64,000 nt of DNA from Candidatus Fermentibacterota bacterium (GCA_002748705.1 PDSZ01000049.1:1-64000), one strand, 5' to 3'; counted from the stretch's first letter, positions 43,445-52,478 are shown. Numbers and translations: made by a program. The notes: generated from the letters alone by a model not told the origin.

Positions 43445-44007
43445 TGGCACAAGCAGTTTCCGGGCGGAGCAGAACAGGCAAGCATCTTCCGGAGATTGAT
43501 CTTCTTCCGGTTATGAACCTCTTCTGCTGCATAATCCCGTTTCTGCTGTTCAGCGCAACATTTCTGGAAGTCGTGGTTATTGAAATGGCTCAGACCGAAG
43601 GTATCAGCAGTACTGGCACAGGAGCCACAGCCAACCTGATGCGTTCAGAAGAGGACCGGCTCCAGCCTAAGATTATCATGACAGAAGAGGAGATGTTCAT
43701 TGGTACCGCCAGCGGGACCGTTCATGTATGTGATGCACTGGAAATCACTCAGAACGGTGAAACTTATATAACATTTCAGTGGGATTCCCTCTCAACAAAG
43801 ATAACAGAGGTCTACGACCTGCTCAATGAGGCTCATCCTCAGATAGACTTCCACAGGATAACCATTCTCACAGTGGAAGAGATGAGGTATGAGAATATCA
43901 TCACCGCCATAGATGTGGCCAATGAGGCCGGATTTGATCAGCCTGGTCTTCAGGTTGCCCCATCTGCTTCTGTTAATTCTGCTATGGGCGGAGGTGTCAG
44001 ATTATGA
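43444..44007 (+). CDS. TolR/ExbD-like protein lacking the membrane Asp
   Basis: A 187-residue TolR-like protein with one transmembrane segment at ~22-45. In TolR/ExbD/MotB the segment begins with an essential proton-carrying Asp ('PLVDVMLVL'); here the aligned sequence is 'EIDLLPVMNLFCCIIPFLL', with Asn25 in its place. Asp19 lies just outside the membrane. The periplasmic part has the usual 'FQWDSLSTKITEVYDLLNEA' fold signature. It is the first of two tandem TolR paralogues and may be a structural, non-proton-carrying partner. It overlaps the next gene by four bases. Confidence 0.88.
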   Translation: MAQAVSGRSRTGKHLPEIDLLPVMNLFCCIIPFLLFSATFLEVVVIEMAQTEGISSTGTGATANLMRSEEDRLQPKIIMTEEEMFIGTASGTVHVCDALEITQNGETYITFQWDSLSTKITEVYDLLNEAHPQIDFHRITILTVEEMRYENIITAIDVANEAGFDQPGLQVAPSASVNSAMGGGVRL

Positions 44008-44546
44008 GTGCTCCTTCCAAACGCAAAGTACCTTTGTACATTGGTTCGGGAAAAACCAAAGCTGTTTCCAGGGGAGGCGACAGGAAGGTTACACTTAACC
44101 TGACATCAATGATTGACATGTTCACCATTCTCCTTGTTTTTCTACTCAAGAGTTACTCTGCTGAAGGTCAGATAGTCACAGTAAGTGATCAACTCGTACT
44201 TCCCAAAGCCCGAATGGAGGAAAGGGTTCAGCTGAAGCTGGAGATTCAGGTGAACAACAGCGTAATTGTCGTTGACGGCGATCCTGTGCTTGCTGTTACT
44301 CCTGAACTGCTTCAGTCAGGCAATTCCATCCCTGCACTTGTTGTTCGCCTTTCTGACCATCTGGAATATTCCCGTCTTACCAGAGGTACACTCACTGAAG
44401 ATGACATGATGATAAACATTCAGGGTGATGTGTATATTCCTGCGATTCTTCTGCAGAGAATTATGGCAAGTTGTTCAGAAGCAGGGTACAAAACGCAGAA
44501 CCTGGCTGTTATCAAGACCGAGACTTTGGAAGGTGGTAACTACTGA
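44004..44546 (+). CDS. TolR/ExbD-like protein with intact membrane Asp
   Basis: A 180-residue TolR-like protein. A basic cytoplasmic tail precedes a transmembrane segment 'LTSMIDMFTILLVFLL' with Asp38 in the proton-carrying position. The periplasmic domain follows ('VTVSDQLVLPKARMEE', 'GDVYIPAILLQRIMASCSEAG'). Together with the preceding paralogue it gives a hetero-pair within the channel, as in AglQ/AglS of Myxococcus, although there both carry the Asp. The stop overlaps the next start (TGATG). Confidence 0.9.
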   Translation: MSAPSKRKVPLYIGSGKTKAVSRGGDRKVTLNLTSMIDMFTILLVFLLKSYSAEGQIVTVSDQLVLPKARMEERVQLKLEIQVNNSVIVVDGDPVLAVTPELLQSGNSIPALVVRLSDHLEYSRLTRGTLTEDDMMINIQGDVYIPAILLQRIMASCSEAGYKTQNLAVIKTETLEGGNY

Positions 44547-46405
44547 TGGCAGCTAAAGCAAAAAAAGTACTTGCAGTGGCAGCCATGCAGAACGGCAAGG
44601 TGGTAACAAAACTCCTTCCAGGAAACCGGGATATTACTCTTGGAAGCGGATATAACAACACCATAGCTGTTGAGGGACAGGGTATACCTGATACCATTGT
44701 ATTTCTAAAGTCCATTGTAGATGGAGAGACCTGGGAACTGAGGATCTCCGACAGTATGGACGCGCATATTACATCTGCAAATGGCTCTGAACTTAAGTTC
44801 AGTGATCTAAAAGGTCTGGGCATTTTTACTGCAGATCCTAATGGTCATTATGTTCTTAAAGTGAATTATGGAGACCATGGTATGGTTACTGCTGGTCCCT
44901 ATGTTATTCATTTCGGCTTCATTGACCCTCCGAAAAAAACCGTTAAGAAACAACCTGCCAGAAAACCAGCGCCGGTGAAAAAAGAGCCTGAGAAGGAATT
45001 TGTTCCTGACAAGCGTGTTCTCAAGATTATTATTGAAGATCCTTCAGGTCGCAGAGAAGTATTTCCGAATGCGGGAATAATGACCATCGGTAAAGCTGAC
45101 TACAATACAGTATCTGTTGACAGCGGGAATCTGCCCAGAATACACACTCTTCTTGAGCCTGAAAAAGGCAATAAGTACATTCTCAAGCTTCTTCCGGAGA
45201 TCAAAGGCGGTGTAGAGGTAAAAGGCAGTGTTGTCCCTTTTGCTACTCTTATTGAAAGACACCTCCTCAAGCAGGAAAAGCCGGGAGAACCTTACATCTG
45301 GGTTTTTGACCGGAATGTATCCGGTGTTTTTACAATTGGTAATACAGAGGTGTTCTTCGGTTTTACTGAGCCTCCTGCAAAGGTTGTCAAGCCAACACCC
45401 AGGCCTAAGCCGGTCATTCCCAGAAAACCGGAGAAGCCTGCACTTTATGACTGGAGAAAATTTGCCTGCAGGCCACATGAGCAGGTAGCTTTTCACATAA
45501 GTAGAAACGAGAATGACAGATTCAAAATAATTCTCGGTATCGGCCTTGCAGCAGCTCTTCTTATGGGAGCAGCTGCAGACAGGCTCATTACTGTTGTGAA
45601 GGAATCAAAGACACATATACTTAGAAATGCACCCAGCGCCAGGATTGCTCAACTCTCTGAAACTCCACCTGAGGCAATAGGCCTCGGTGAGGAAGTTATA
45701 AGCGATATGCCTGCAGCGGATATAGAGAGTAATTCCGGAACAGGTACAGGTGAAGGTTCCGGCGGTGGCGGAAGTGGAGCTGCAGAAGGTGCAGATGCAG
45801 CAGGTGATGTGCTTAACAGTATCGGATTCGCAGCTTACGGAACTGGAACAGCAGGCGGAGGAGCAGGATTTATAGGCGACCTTCAGAGCGCTGCCTCTTC
45901 AGGAGCAGGGCTTGCTTCCGGGCAGACCGGGCAGGCATTGATTGCCGGTGCAGGTGGCGGAGGCTCAGGAGGGCTTTCAGGCCTTGCAGGCGGAGGTGGC
46001 GGAGTTGCAGCTTCTGCTGAAACTGTCAGTTCCAGCGAAATGCAGGCAGTGCACCAGGCAGCTCAGGTCACTTTCAGCGCCAGTGCTTCAGGGGAAGCTA
46101 TTGATCTGGGCTACAGGAACATGAGTGATATTCGCAGAAGGGTGAATGTTATTAAGATGCGGGTTCAGACAGCTTATGAGAGCCTTCTTCGAACCAATCC
46201 AGGTGCTGGTGGAACTATCACAATTAACTTCTCCATTACTCCCAGCGGTTCTGTAACCGGTGTTTCAGTAAGCTGCCCTGGTCCCCTCTCAAGCCTTCAG
46301 AGCACTGTAACCTCAGCGATACAGGGGCTGAATTTCGGTCCTGCTCCTGAACAGACAGGCAATCTGCCGGTTACTGTGCCATTCAATCTTGTACCTCCCC
46401 AGTAG
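44546..46405 (+). CDS. AgmX/PglI C-terminal-domain (TonB-like) protein with forkhead-like N-terminus
   Basis: A 619-residue protein. Residues ~1-125 and ~155-280 are two related beta-rich repeats resembling FHA-like modules ('LLPGNRDITLGSGYNNTIAV', 'FPNAGIMTIGKADYNTVSV'), joined by Pro/Lys-rich linkers. One transmembrane segment lies near 328-347. A Gly/Ser/Ala-rich periplasmic linker (~395-495) leads to the C-terminal domain at ~520-619 ('IRRRVNVIKMRVQTAYESLL', 'GTITINFSITPSGSV'), matching AgmX/PglI C-terminal domains, which have TonB-like folds. It probably senses cytoplasmic partners and transmits force to the outer membrane. It is the last gene of the operon, before a terminator. Confidence 0.88.
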   Translation: MAAKAKKVLAVAAMQNGKVVTKLLPGNRDITLGSGYNNTIAVEGQGIPDTIVFLKSIVDGETWELRISDSMDAHITSANGSELKFSDLKGLGIFTADPNGHYVLKVNYGDHGMVTAGPYVIHFGFIDPPKKTVKKQPARKPAPVKKEPEKEFVPDKRVLKIIIEDPSGRREVFPNAGIMTIGKADYNTVSVDSGNLPRIHTLLEPEKGNKYILKLLPEIKGGVEVKGSVVPFATLIERHLLKQEKPGEPYIWVFDRNVSGVFTIGNTEVFFGFTEPPAKVVKPTPRPKPVIPRKPEKPALYDWRKFACRPHEQVAFHISRNENDRFKIILGIGLAAALLMGAAADRLITVVKESKTHILRNAPSARIAQLSETPPEAIGLGEEVISDMPAADIESNSGTGTGEGSGGGGSGAAEGADAAGDVLNSIGFAAYGTGTAGGGAGFIGDLQSAASSGAGLASGQTGQALIAGAGGGGSGGLSGLAGGGGGVAASAETVSSSEMQAVHQAAQVTFSASASGEAIDLGYRNMSDIRRRVNVIKMRVQTAYESLLRTNPGAGGTITINFSITPSGSVTGVSVSCPGPLSSLQSTVTSAIQGLNFGPAPEQTGNLPVTVPFNLVPPQ

Positions 46406-46419
46406 AAACCAGCATTCAC

Positions 46420-46443
46420 AGGCCGCTTCAAAAGAGGCGGCCT
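46420..46443 (+). terminator. Intrinsic terminator of the Tol/Agl-like operon
   Basis: Stem AGGCCGC/GCGGCCT with a 10-base loop, 15 bp after the last stop, followed by a short T-rich tail (TGCTTTTA). Confidence 0.75.
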
Positions 46444-46599
46444 TGCTTTTATGAAGCCGCAGTGCTGATAACCGGATCTGAATAAGTGCTATCCTTGGAA
46501 ATTATTATTGCGGATATTCAGTTATTTCCATAATCTTCAGGCAGCTCTCCTGAAAGTTCCGCACTACAAGTATCCCTTCAGGAAGCATTGATGCAAAGT

Positions 46600-46865
46600 T
46601 TATGCACGATCAGGCAGTGTGTATGTGTCCAGGTATTCTCCGTTCCAGCTGCAGCGGTCGATGAAGGTCACCAGAGCAAAGTCCAGGTACTCCGAATCGC
46701 TTACGAAGGAACTGTTTTGCATAATGTTGCAGATAATTTATCATCCCCTCCGGGCCGGTGAAGACATTGCCTCCTCCTGCAGGAAAGGCATTCGTTGTCA
46801 ATACGGTTCAGCAATTTATCGACATTAACTTTTTCTGACAGAGGAAAATGCTCATTGTACTAAAC
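46600..46865 (-). pseudogene. Frame-broken remnant of an unidentified gene
   Basis: On the minus strand a coherent protein can be read only across three frames: 'EHFPLSEKVNVDKLLNRIDN', then 'AGGGNVFTGPEGMINYLQHY', then 'FVSDSEYLDFALVTFIDR' and 'NGEYLDTYTLPDRA' to a stop at 46600. The acidic, aromatic-rich ends look like genuine coding sequence rather than chance. The family is not recognised. The 5' part is missing or too decayed to read. The remainder of the 46444-46930 interval shows nothing else. Confidence 0.35.
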
Positions 46866-46930
46866 AGCTTAACAATGCAAACATCGTTCCTTTTACTGTT
46901 TCAGTCACTTATACTGGCAACCGAAGAGAC

Positions 46931-46959
46931 TTGTCTTGAATACTGGCATTAAATATACT
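46931..46959 (+). promoter_or_regulatory. Strong sigma-70-type promoter of the PorV-like pseudogene
   Basis: TTGTCT (46931-46936), 17-bp spacer, TATACT (46954-46959), followed by AGGAG at 46971-46975, eight bases before the ATG at 46984. The expression signals are intact although the reading frame downstream is broken. Confidence 0.6.
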
Positions 46960-46983
46960 GTTTAAAGGTCAGGAGTATTTCCA

Positions 46984-48051
46984 ATGAAGCTGACAATAAT
47001 TATTCTTACAGTAATTGTTTTTCAGGCCTTGTCTTATGGCTATTGGGATTCAGGAGGTTATGGAGGAAGAATTCTGGCATACGACGGGATTACCGCCGGG
47101 CTCTGCGGGAGCTGGGTTTCTGATAACTGTTCAGCTTTTTCCATTTTCTCAAATCCTGCGTCTCTGGCTAAAATGAATGGAAAAATTATTTCTGTATCAG
47201 GGCATCTTACAGGCTGGCGTGAGGAGGTTTCATATCATTACACCTGCGAAGATCCCTATAGATACAATCTTGGAGTTTCAGGCCCGGGTTTTTCATTTGC
47301 AGCTGCAAAAAAATTGGTGAAATTGCCTTAGGTGCAGGGCTGACCACTGTGACTGATTACGACATGGAAACAAGACTTATTGAGTATCTGGCAAAGCCCG
47401 ACGGAACCGCTGAACAGCTCAAGTTTATGCAAAGAGACTCCAGAGGTGAACTTAGTGAAGGAATGCTTCTCCTTGCAGGCAGTTTTGGCGAAATAGCGCA
47501 GGTATTTCAGCTGGGGTAAGATTCGGTGATGGCGAATGTACTTCTTTACATTCCTGGGCCAGCGGACAGGATTCTTCTTTTTCATCTTCATGGAAACATT
47601 CAGAGCCTGCTGCAAGGTTATCGGTTGCAGGCAGCCTTGGGTATACAGACTTATGGGCAGGATATGTTACCGGAGACCACCGTTACACACAGAAAATTCT
47701 TGTTGGCGCATCTGCAGCTTTTCCTTTCATGAAAGGCGGTATACTGGGTACAGAGATAAGACTTATTGATTCAGATGAAATAGCCTGCTATGCTTTTACA
47801 AGGCTTCCCAGCGTAATCGAAGGCTCTTCTATGTACATGGGAGTCGGAGGTTACAGACCTTCCAGTGCATTGAAAACCGGGCTGGGTCTTGGATTCGGTT
47901 TAGATTATCAGTGGGACTGCTGGAGAGTGTCCTGTGTGCTTATCACTATCAAAGCCAGTACCTTGACGGTGTGGCTGTGAAAGAGGAACTGATAGAGCAT
48001 ATCTACAAAGGCTCTCATGAAGTTGTTATGGGATTGGATATATTTCTGTAG
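46984..48051 (+). pseudogene. Frame-broken PorV/UPF0164-like outer-membrane barrel gene
   Basis: A ~350-residue barrel protein is readable with three frame changes. It begins with a signal peptide and 'GGRILAYDGITAGLCGSW', then 'AFSIFSNPASLAKMNGK', a family hallmark of PorV/UPF0164-type proteins ('...NPAGLA'). The first shift is in a run of seven A at ~47308. Reading continues 'IGEIALGAGLTTVTDYDME', shifts near 47515 to 'VRFGDGECTSLHSWASG', shifts again near 47925 and ends 'SHEVVMGLDIFL'. The A7 tract makes slippage or a sequencing error possible for the first shift, but not easily for all three. PorV-type proteins shuttle T9SS cargo in Bacteroidota. Confidence 0.7.
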
Positions 48052-48156
48052 ATAAGTTTTGTTCGCTCCCAGTGCCTAAAGACAGAGCGCGGAAGACCGA
48101 ATATTGTTATATGGTAAGCTCATAGTTGAAGTCTTTAGTATAGGATGGAGCTGAGA

Positions 48157-49362
48157 ATGCCAATCATAATAATTATACTGTCTGTTACCTCACTAACTAC
48201 CAGTTCATCGTTGCATGAGTTCCCTTCAGGGGAGTATTTACCTGCTGACGGCAAGGTAACTCTTCGGGAAAGTATTGATGTTTCGGTGTATGGAACTCCA
48301 CTGAACATTGAGATAGGCAGAGCGTCTTTTGTTGAAGCAGACGACAGCCAGCATTGGCGGCTTGTTCTTGTGAACACTGATAATATCACCGTGCTTTCAG
48401 AAGGCGCTGCACCGGAAACTATCGAATACAGCTTTCCGGCAAACAGATGTTATTACTCACCTGACAACACCTATATTGTTCTTACAGCCTCCAGAGGTAC
48501 AGTTCCCAATGCTATGCGTGTCAATACAGATACAGGTGAAAAGGAAGTATTTAATTGCGCCGATGGAAGAGGAATCGGAAGTTTGCTTGTGAGCAACAAA
48601 GGGTCAGTGGCTGTGTTGCACGGCGGCGGTATTTCCTTTTACGATGAAGATTTGAACCACTGCAATACAGTCACTTCCTATCGTGGAGGCGGCAGCATGA
48701 TCTTCGACATGGTCGATGACGGCTCTGTTGTGATGTACGGCTACGGCTGGACACTTTACGGCTTCACCGGTGAAGGGGAGCAGATATGGGAGCAGGCTGA
48801 TCTGCCAGTAGCGGTTCAGTTGCAGCGGACTGCCGCAGATTCAGATAACCTGAAATTTGCAGTTTTCGATGCGCATAAAATATTCGTAATTAATGCGGTG
48901 AATGGCCAATTACTGGAGACTATAGATAATAATAATGATTTCATGGAAACTATTATGTTTTGCCCCGACGGCAGCTTGTTTTACGGTACTTTCAGCTGGA
49001 CAGAATCCGAAAGATTTATTAGAATACATAATTATAAAAATAATGATAATATAATAGGTGTTATTGTGTATTCAATAGCGTATGGACCTATGCGAACAAT
49101 GTCACCAATGTCATTCTCTGATAATGGAATTATGCTATACAGCGTAGAACATTTTCCAGATGACAGGATTCTTATACTTGCAGACTTAGATGGTACTGTA
49201 TTGTGGAGTGAGCGTTCAAGACGAGATGCGAATACTTACACAATAGGCGGCACAGATTTCAGGATTCCATTCACAAGCTTTGGTGAGCTTTCTGATGACG
49301 GAACAGCAATGTGCACATGTATTGATGGAAGGTTTGTTGTCTATGGAATAGGAGCAGACTAA
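48157..49362 (+). CDS. Secreted beta-propeller-like protein, hypothetical
   Basis: A 401-residue exported protein; ATG 48157 is preferred over 48145 because GGAG lies six bases before it. After the signal peptide ('IIIIILSVTSLTT') the sequence has seven or so repeats of the WD/YVTN type ('YYSPDNTYIVLTASRG', 'LVSNKGSVAVLHGGG', 'DNLKFAVFDAHKIFVINAVNG', 'FCPDGSLFYGTF'). No catalytic residues are apparent. The DNA is clearly more AT-rich than the flanking regions, especially around 48.9-49.1 kb, suggesting recent acquisition. Its stop overlaps the start of the next gene by one base. Confidence 0.65.
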   Translation: MPIIIIILSVTSLTTSSSLHEFPSGEYLPADGKVTLRESIDVSVYGTPLNIEIGRASFVEADDSQHWRLVLVNTDNITVLSEGAAPETIEYSFPANRCYYSPDNTYIVLTASRGTVPNAMRVNTDTGEKEVFNCADGRGIGSLLVSNKGSVAVLHGGGISFYDEDLNHCNTVTSYRGGGSMIFDMVDDGSVVMYGYGWTLYGFTGEGEQIWEQADLPVAVQLQRTAADSDNLKFAVFDAHKIFVINAVNGQLLETIDNNNDFMETIMFCPDGSLFYGTFSWTESERFIRIHNYKNNDNIIGVIVYSIAYGPMRTMSPMSFSDNGIMLYSVEHFPDDRILILADLDGTVLWSERSRRDANTYTIGGTDFRIPFTSFGELSDDGTAMCTCIDGRFVVYGIGAD

Positions 49363-52031
49363 TGAAAATAATAATATATCTGATGGTCTTATCAATACAG
49401 TACCCCAGCAGCAATCATTATGCAATAAAGGGCTACGGAGACTATAACGGCTTTGCGGAGTTTCATACAGGAGTTGATTTTCCCATTTTACCTGATGAAA
49501 GAGCTTTGGTTCCGCATGAGAACGAAATTAATTACATATGTTATATTGCAAGACATGACAGTACAAGTATTGATTGCGCTGTAATGCTCTCAACTGATTT
49601 CAGCGCATCGAATGGCTGGACACTGGAGCACCTGGACTATTCAGAAAAGCCAGATGAACTGATAATTGGAAAGGCATACACTGACACTGTAGCTGTCTGC
49701 TGTGCGCATCCTCTGGGGCGTCATGTTCATCTGGCCTGGTTAACAGATGAAGCTTTTCAACCACCTCCTCCTTGTCCTCAGAAAGGGTATGTGAATCCCT
49801 TTGATTCACTTGATGTTCCAGCAGGTTATGACATTCCTGTTTTTGGTGCAGTATCCTGGGGCGGAGTGGATTATCAAGGTGCTCTGTTTTTTAATGATGT
49901 AACCCAGCTGAACTACATTAATCAGGAAAATATATATGGGATAGTAGACATAGTGCTGCATCCATACTCTGCAATGAATGGCAATTTAGATAGAGATTCA
50001 TGCGGAGTAAGAGAAATAAGTTATACAATAGCAATTCAGAACCCTTATCCAATACATAGTATTAGTAAAAGTGGCTATTATGATGTTATGCTGCATGGAT
50101 GGCGAACACTGTTTAATATGAGCAGTTTTCTTCCTCATGATGGAGACAGTTCAGTATATCTGCCGGAATTTCTTGCGGTGTATTCTAAATGTGCAAATTC
50201 GTATGAGAATTTTGTTACTGTAACTAACAGCGGAACTGAGTCACTTGGTTCAGGCAGTAACTGCCTGGATAATGTGTGGACTGCACCGTACAACCGGAAC
50301 AGTGACTGGAACGCTGGAGAATTTTGCAGAGGGGCGTGGGACACAAGGCTTGGGTTGAATTCTCTGTATCCTTTAGCCAATCATTACAGCTGCGCCAGGT
50401 ACTATGACGGAAGATATGCCGTTCTGGCAAAGGCAGTCAGTCAGGGAACTCAAACTGCACTGAAAAGGTACTTGCCGGCTGTTGATATATCTCAGCCGGA
50501 ATCAGCAGGCAATATCAGGGGTGTTGTGGTCGACAACTATTTGCCGTATGTAGAGGAAGTAATTGTTTATCAGGACAGGAACTTTAAAGTGCTATATGAG
50601 TCAGAGTGGGAATTGGCAGCGCCGAATGATCCGGGATCTGGAATGGAACTGGCTTTTTCTGAAAATGCGTATTTTCCTGACTATCGGAACACACTTGGTA
50701 TTGCTGTTAAGTACTCTGAGAGAATGAGAACGAGCAGATATGATGTTAAAATGCGTACTGAGTCAGGTGGTTCGATCACTTGGGATTCAAATGCTTCCTT
50801 TTTTCCTGTAGAATGGAATTCACAGCTGGGTCCTCAACCTGATTACGAACAGGATAACGGGGCGTTCTGGCAGTGTTACGAATGCAGTAATTTTTACCGT
50901 CCGGAGTATACAGGAAGAATTCAGTTGTGTATCAATGCCGGAGTCTTGGGTCCCACGGATCTCGCAGGCAATCATCTTGACTCGAATCCTGCAACCGTGG
51001 CTTTTCCCCGAGATACTATTACCGGTGCCTGGACTGACGATAATCATGATAGAGCACCCTATGACATGAGCAATATCTGGGGGACTGCTCTCGGTTTTTA
51101 TGAGGTTAGTCCTACCAGATATTCAGGAACAGCTCTTGACAGAGTTATAACTGTTGATCTTCCCTGTTCATTAAACACTGCCGCTTTCCTTGGAGACTCT
51201 CCGTTGATTAACGGTTTTCTCATGAGGTACGATACTTATAATATAATGGGTGATACAGCATATGTATTAGCATTTGATTGCGGAAAAGATTCTCATAAGT
51301 ATTTTAGACTGCCGACAGAGTACTACAACTTTGGTAGTATTCCAAGTTCTCCGGGCGATCCACCGGTTTCCTCGGTTAGTTATGAATGGAGGCAGGGTGA
51401 CTTTGTATGGTGCGCTATACATGACTGTCGCTATCAGTATGGTTCCAGCCCTTACGGTACAACTCTTGGTTATTCCGCAGGCAGTATAGTGTGTGTGCAT
51501 TCAGTAGAGGGGGTGGTTATTAATGAAGTAGTTACAGACACTACATGGTATGCTGGTCCTATGGATTCTTTAAAGGCTACATTCTGGGGGAGCATAATAA
51601 CTGATATTGAAGCTGCGTCAGATACTTCAGTTCTTGTGACATACTGGAATTCTCAATCAAGTTATCCTCCTTATGGCGAAATGTGCAGCCTTATTGTTGA
51701 ATTGCCTGAACTAGACAAGGTTCTGTATGATAATATTGAAAATAAAGATATTCAAGTTGAGCATGAAGAAAATATTAACGGCATAGAAATGGTTGTGTTG
51801 GCAGAGAATCCTGTAACTAATTCATTTATTCTGCAAATGCCCGGGGGTTTCATAAACTCAGAATATGTATTTTCTGTCTTCGATCTTTCAGGGCGTGTTG
51901 TAAGGCATGAAACTCGCCAATGCACTGCAACAGAAGAGAGAATAGAAGCGCTCTCTCTGCCGAGAGGTGTTTATGTTATTGCTGTTCAACATGGTGAGAT
52001 AACACAAACAATGAAAGTTGTACTTATCTGA
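49362..52031 (+). CDS. Large secreted protein with T9SS-type C-terminal domain, hypothetical
   Basis: An 889-residue protein starting with a short hydrophobic leader ('IIIYLMVLSIQYPSS'). The central part is rich in Tyr, Ser, Asp and Pro and matches no domain I recognise. The last ~75 residues ('ENPVTNSFILQMPGG', 'FSVFDLSGRVVRHE', 'LPRGVYVIAVQHGE') are a good type A T9SS sorting domain, so it should be exported across the outer membrane. It is translationally coupled to the preceding propeller protein and has the same AT-rich composition, so the two probably travel and act together. Function is unknown. Confidence 0.72.
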   Translation: MKIIIYLMVLSIQYPSSNHYAIKGYGDYNGFAEFHTGVDFPILPDERALVPHENEINYICYIARHDSTSIDCAVMLSTDFSASNGWTLEHLDYSEKPDELIIGKAYTDTVAVCCAHPLGRHVHLAWLTDEAFQPPPPCPQKGYVNPFDSLDVPAGYDIPVFGAVSWGGVDYQGALFFNDVTQLNYINQENIYGIVDIVLHPYSAMNGNLDRDSCGVREISYTIAIQNPYPIHSISKSGYYDVMLHGWRTLFNMSSFLPHDGDSSVYLPEFLAVYSKCANSYENFVTVTNSGTESLGSGSNCLDNVWTAPYNRNSDWNAGEFCRGAWDTRLGLNSLYPLANHYSCARYYDGRYAVLAKAVSQGTQTALKRYLPAVDISQPESAGNIRGVVVDNYLPYVEEVIVYQDRNFKVLYESEWELAAPNDPGSGMELAFSENAYFPDYRNTLGIAVKYSERMRTSRYDVKMRTESGGSITWDSNASFFPVEWNSQLGPQPDYEQDNGAFWQCYECSNFYRPEYTGRIQLCINAGVLGPTDLAGNHLDSNPATVAFPRDTITGAWTDDNHDRAPYDMSNIWGTALGFYEVSPTRYSGTALDRVITVDLPCSLNTAAFLGDSPLINGFLMRYDTYNIMGDTAYVLAFDCGKDSHKYFRLPTEYYNFGSIPSSPGDPPVSSVSYEWRQGDFVWCAIHDCRYQYGSSPYGTTLGYSAGSIVCVHSVEGVVINEVVTDTTWYAGPMDSLKATFWGSIITDIEAASDTSVLVTYWNSQSSYPPYGEMCSLIVELPELDKVLYDNIENKDIQVEHEENINGIEMVVLAENPVTNSFILQMPGGFINSEYVFSVFDLSGRVVRHETRQCTATEERIEALSLPRGVYVIAVQHGEITQTMKVVLI

Positions 52032-52314
52032 AGTAACCGGTTTGCTCATAAAATTCCATTCGTTACCCCTGCCTGACTTCACAGCCTGTTTCTTCTATCT
52101 GTTAAGGCATTAAGAAAAAACACCAGCTATGATACTTCTAATCGACCATTTGTTTCATTTCTACGCACTGGCTCTCAATTTCTAATTTATAAAGGATTTC
52201 TTTCTTGAGATGCAGAAAACCTTTTCAATGCTTCAATAGCTTTTTTCCCAGTGTCAAGTGGCGTTCTGCGTTTCACCTTCATTATGCCACAGCTGAATCA
52301 CCGGTTTTCTTTCC
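52032..52314. other. Intergenic stretch without a recognisable gene
   Basis: About 280 bp between the secreted-protein gene and the MITE-like element. I see no supported ORF, RNA gene or strong terminator. Confidence 0.5.
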
Positions 52315-52478
52315 AGTGTCCTGTCAAACCTCAGATGACGGATTCTGCTTGTTCTTATCTGCCCAGGCAGCGTTGCAGACTCGGTTGCATAGCCTCCGGC
52401 TATGCGCCCTCACCTGCGCCTCACCTGAACAGATAATAACTGCGCATACTCTCCACATCCGAAGCATGACAGGACACT
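52315..52478. mobile_element. 164-bp MITE-like element with 12-bp terminal inverted repeats
   Basis: The ends AGTGTCCTGTCA (52315-52326) and TGACAGGACACT (52467-52478) are perfect inverted repeats. Inside is a perfect hairpin GCATAGCC-TCC-GGCTATGC (52387-52405). There is no coding capacity and no obvious target duplication at the exact borders. The end sequence with flank, CTAGTGTCCTGTCAT, occurs again next to the 138-bp repeat at 22541-22555. This suggests a dispersed, non-autonomous element mobilised in trans. Confidence 0.6.
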
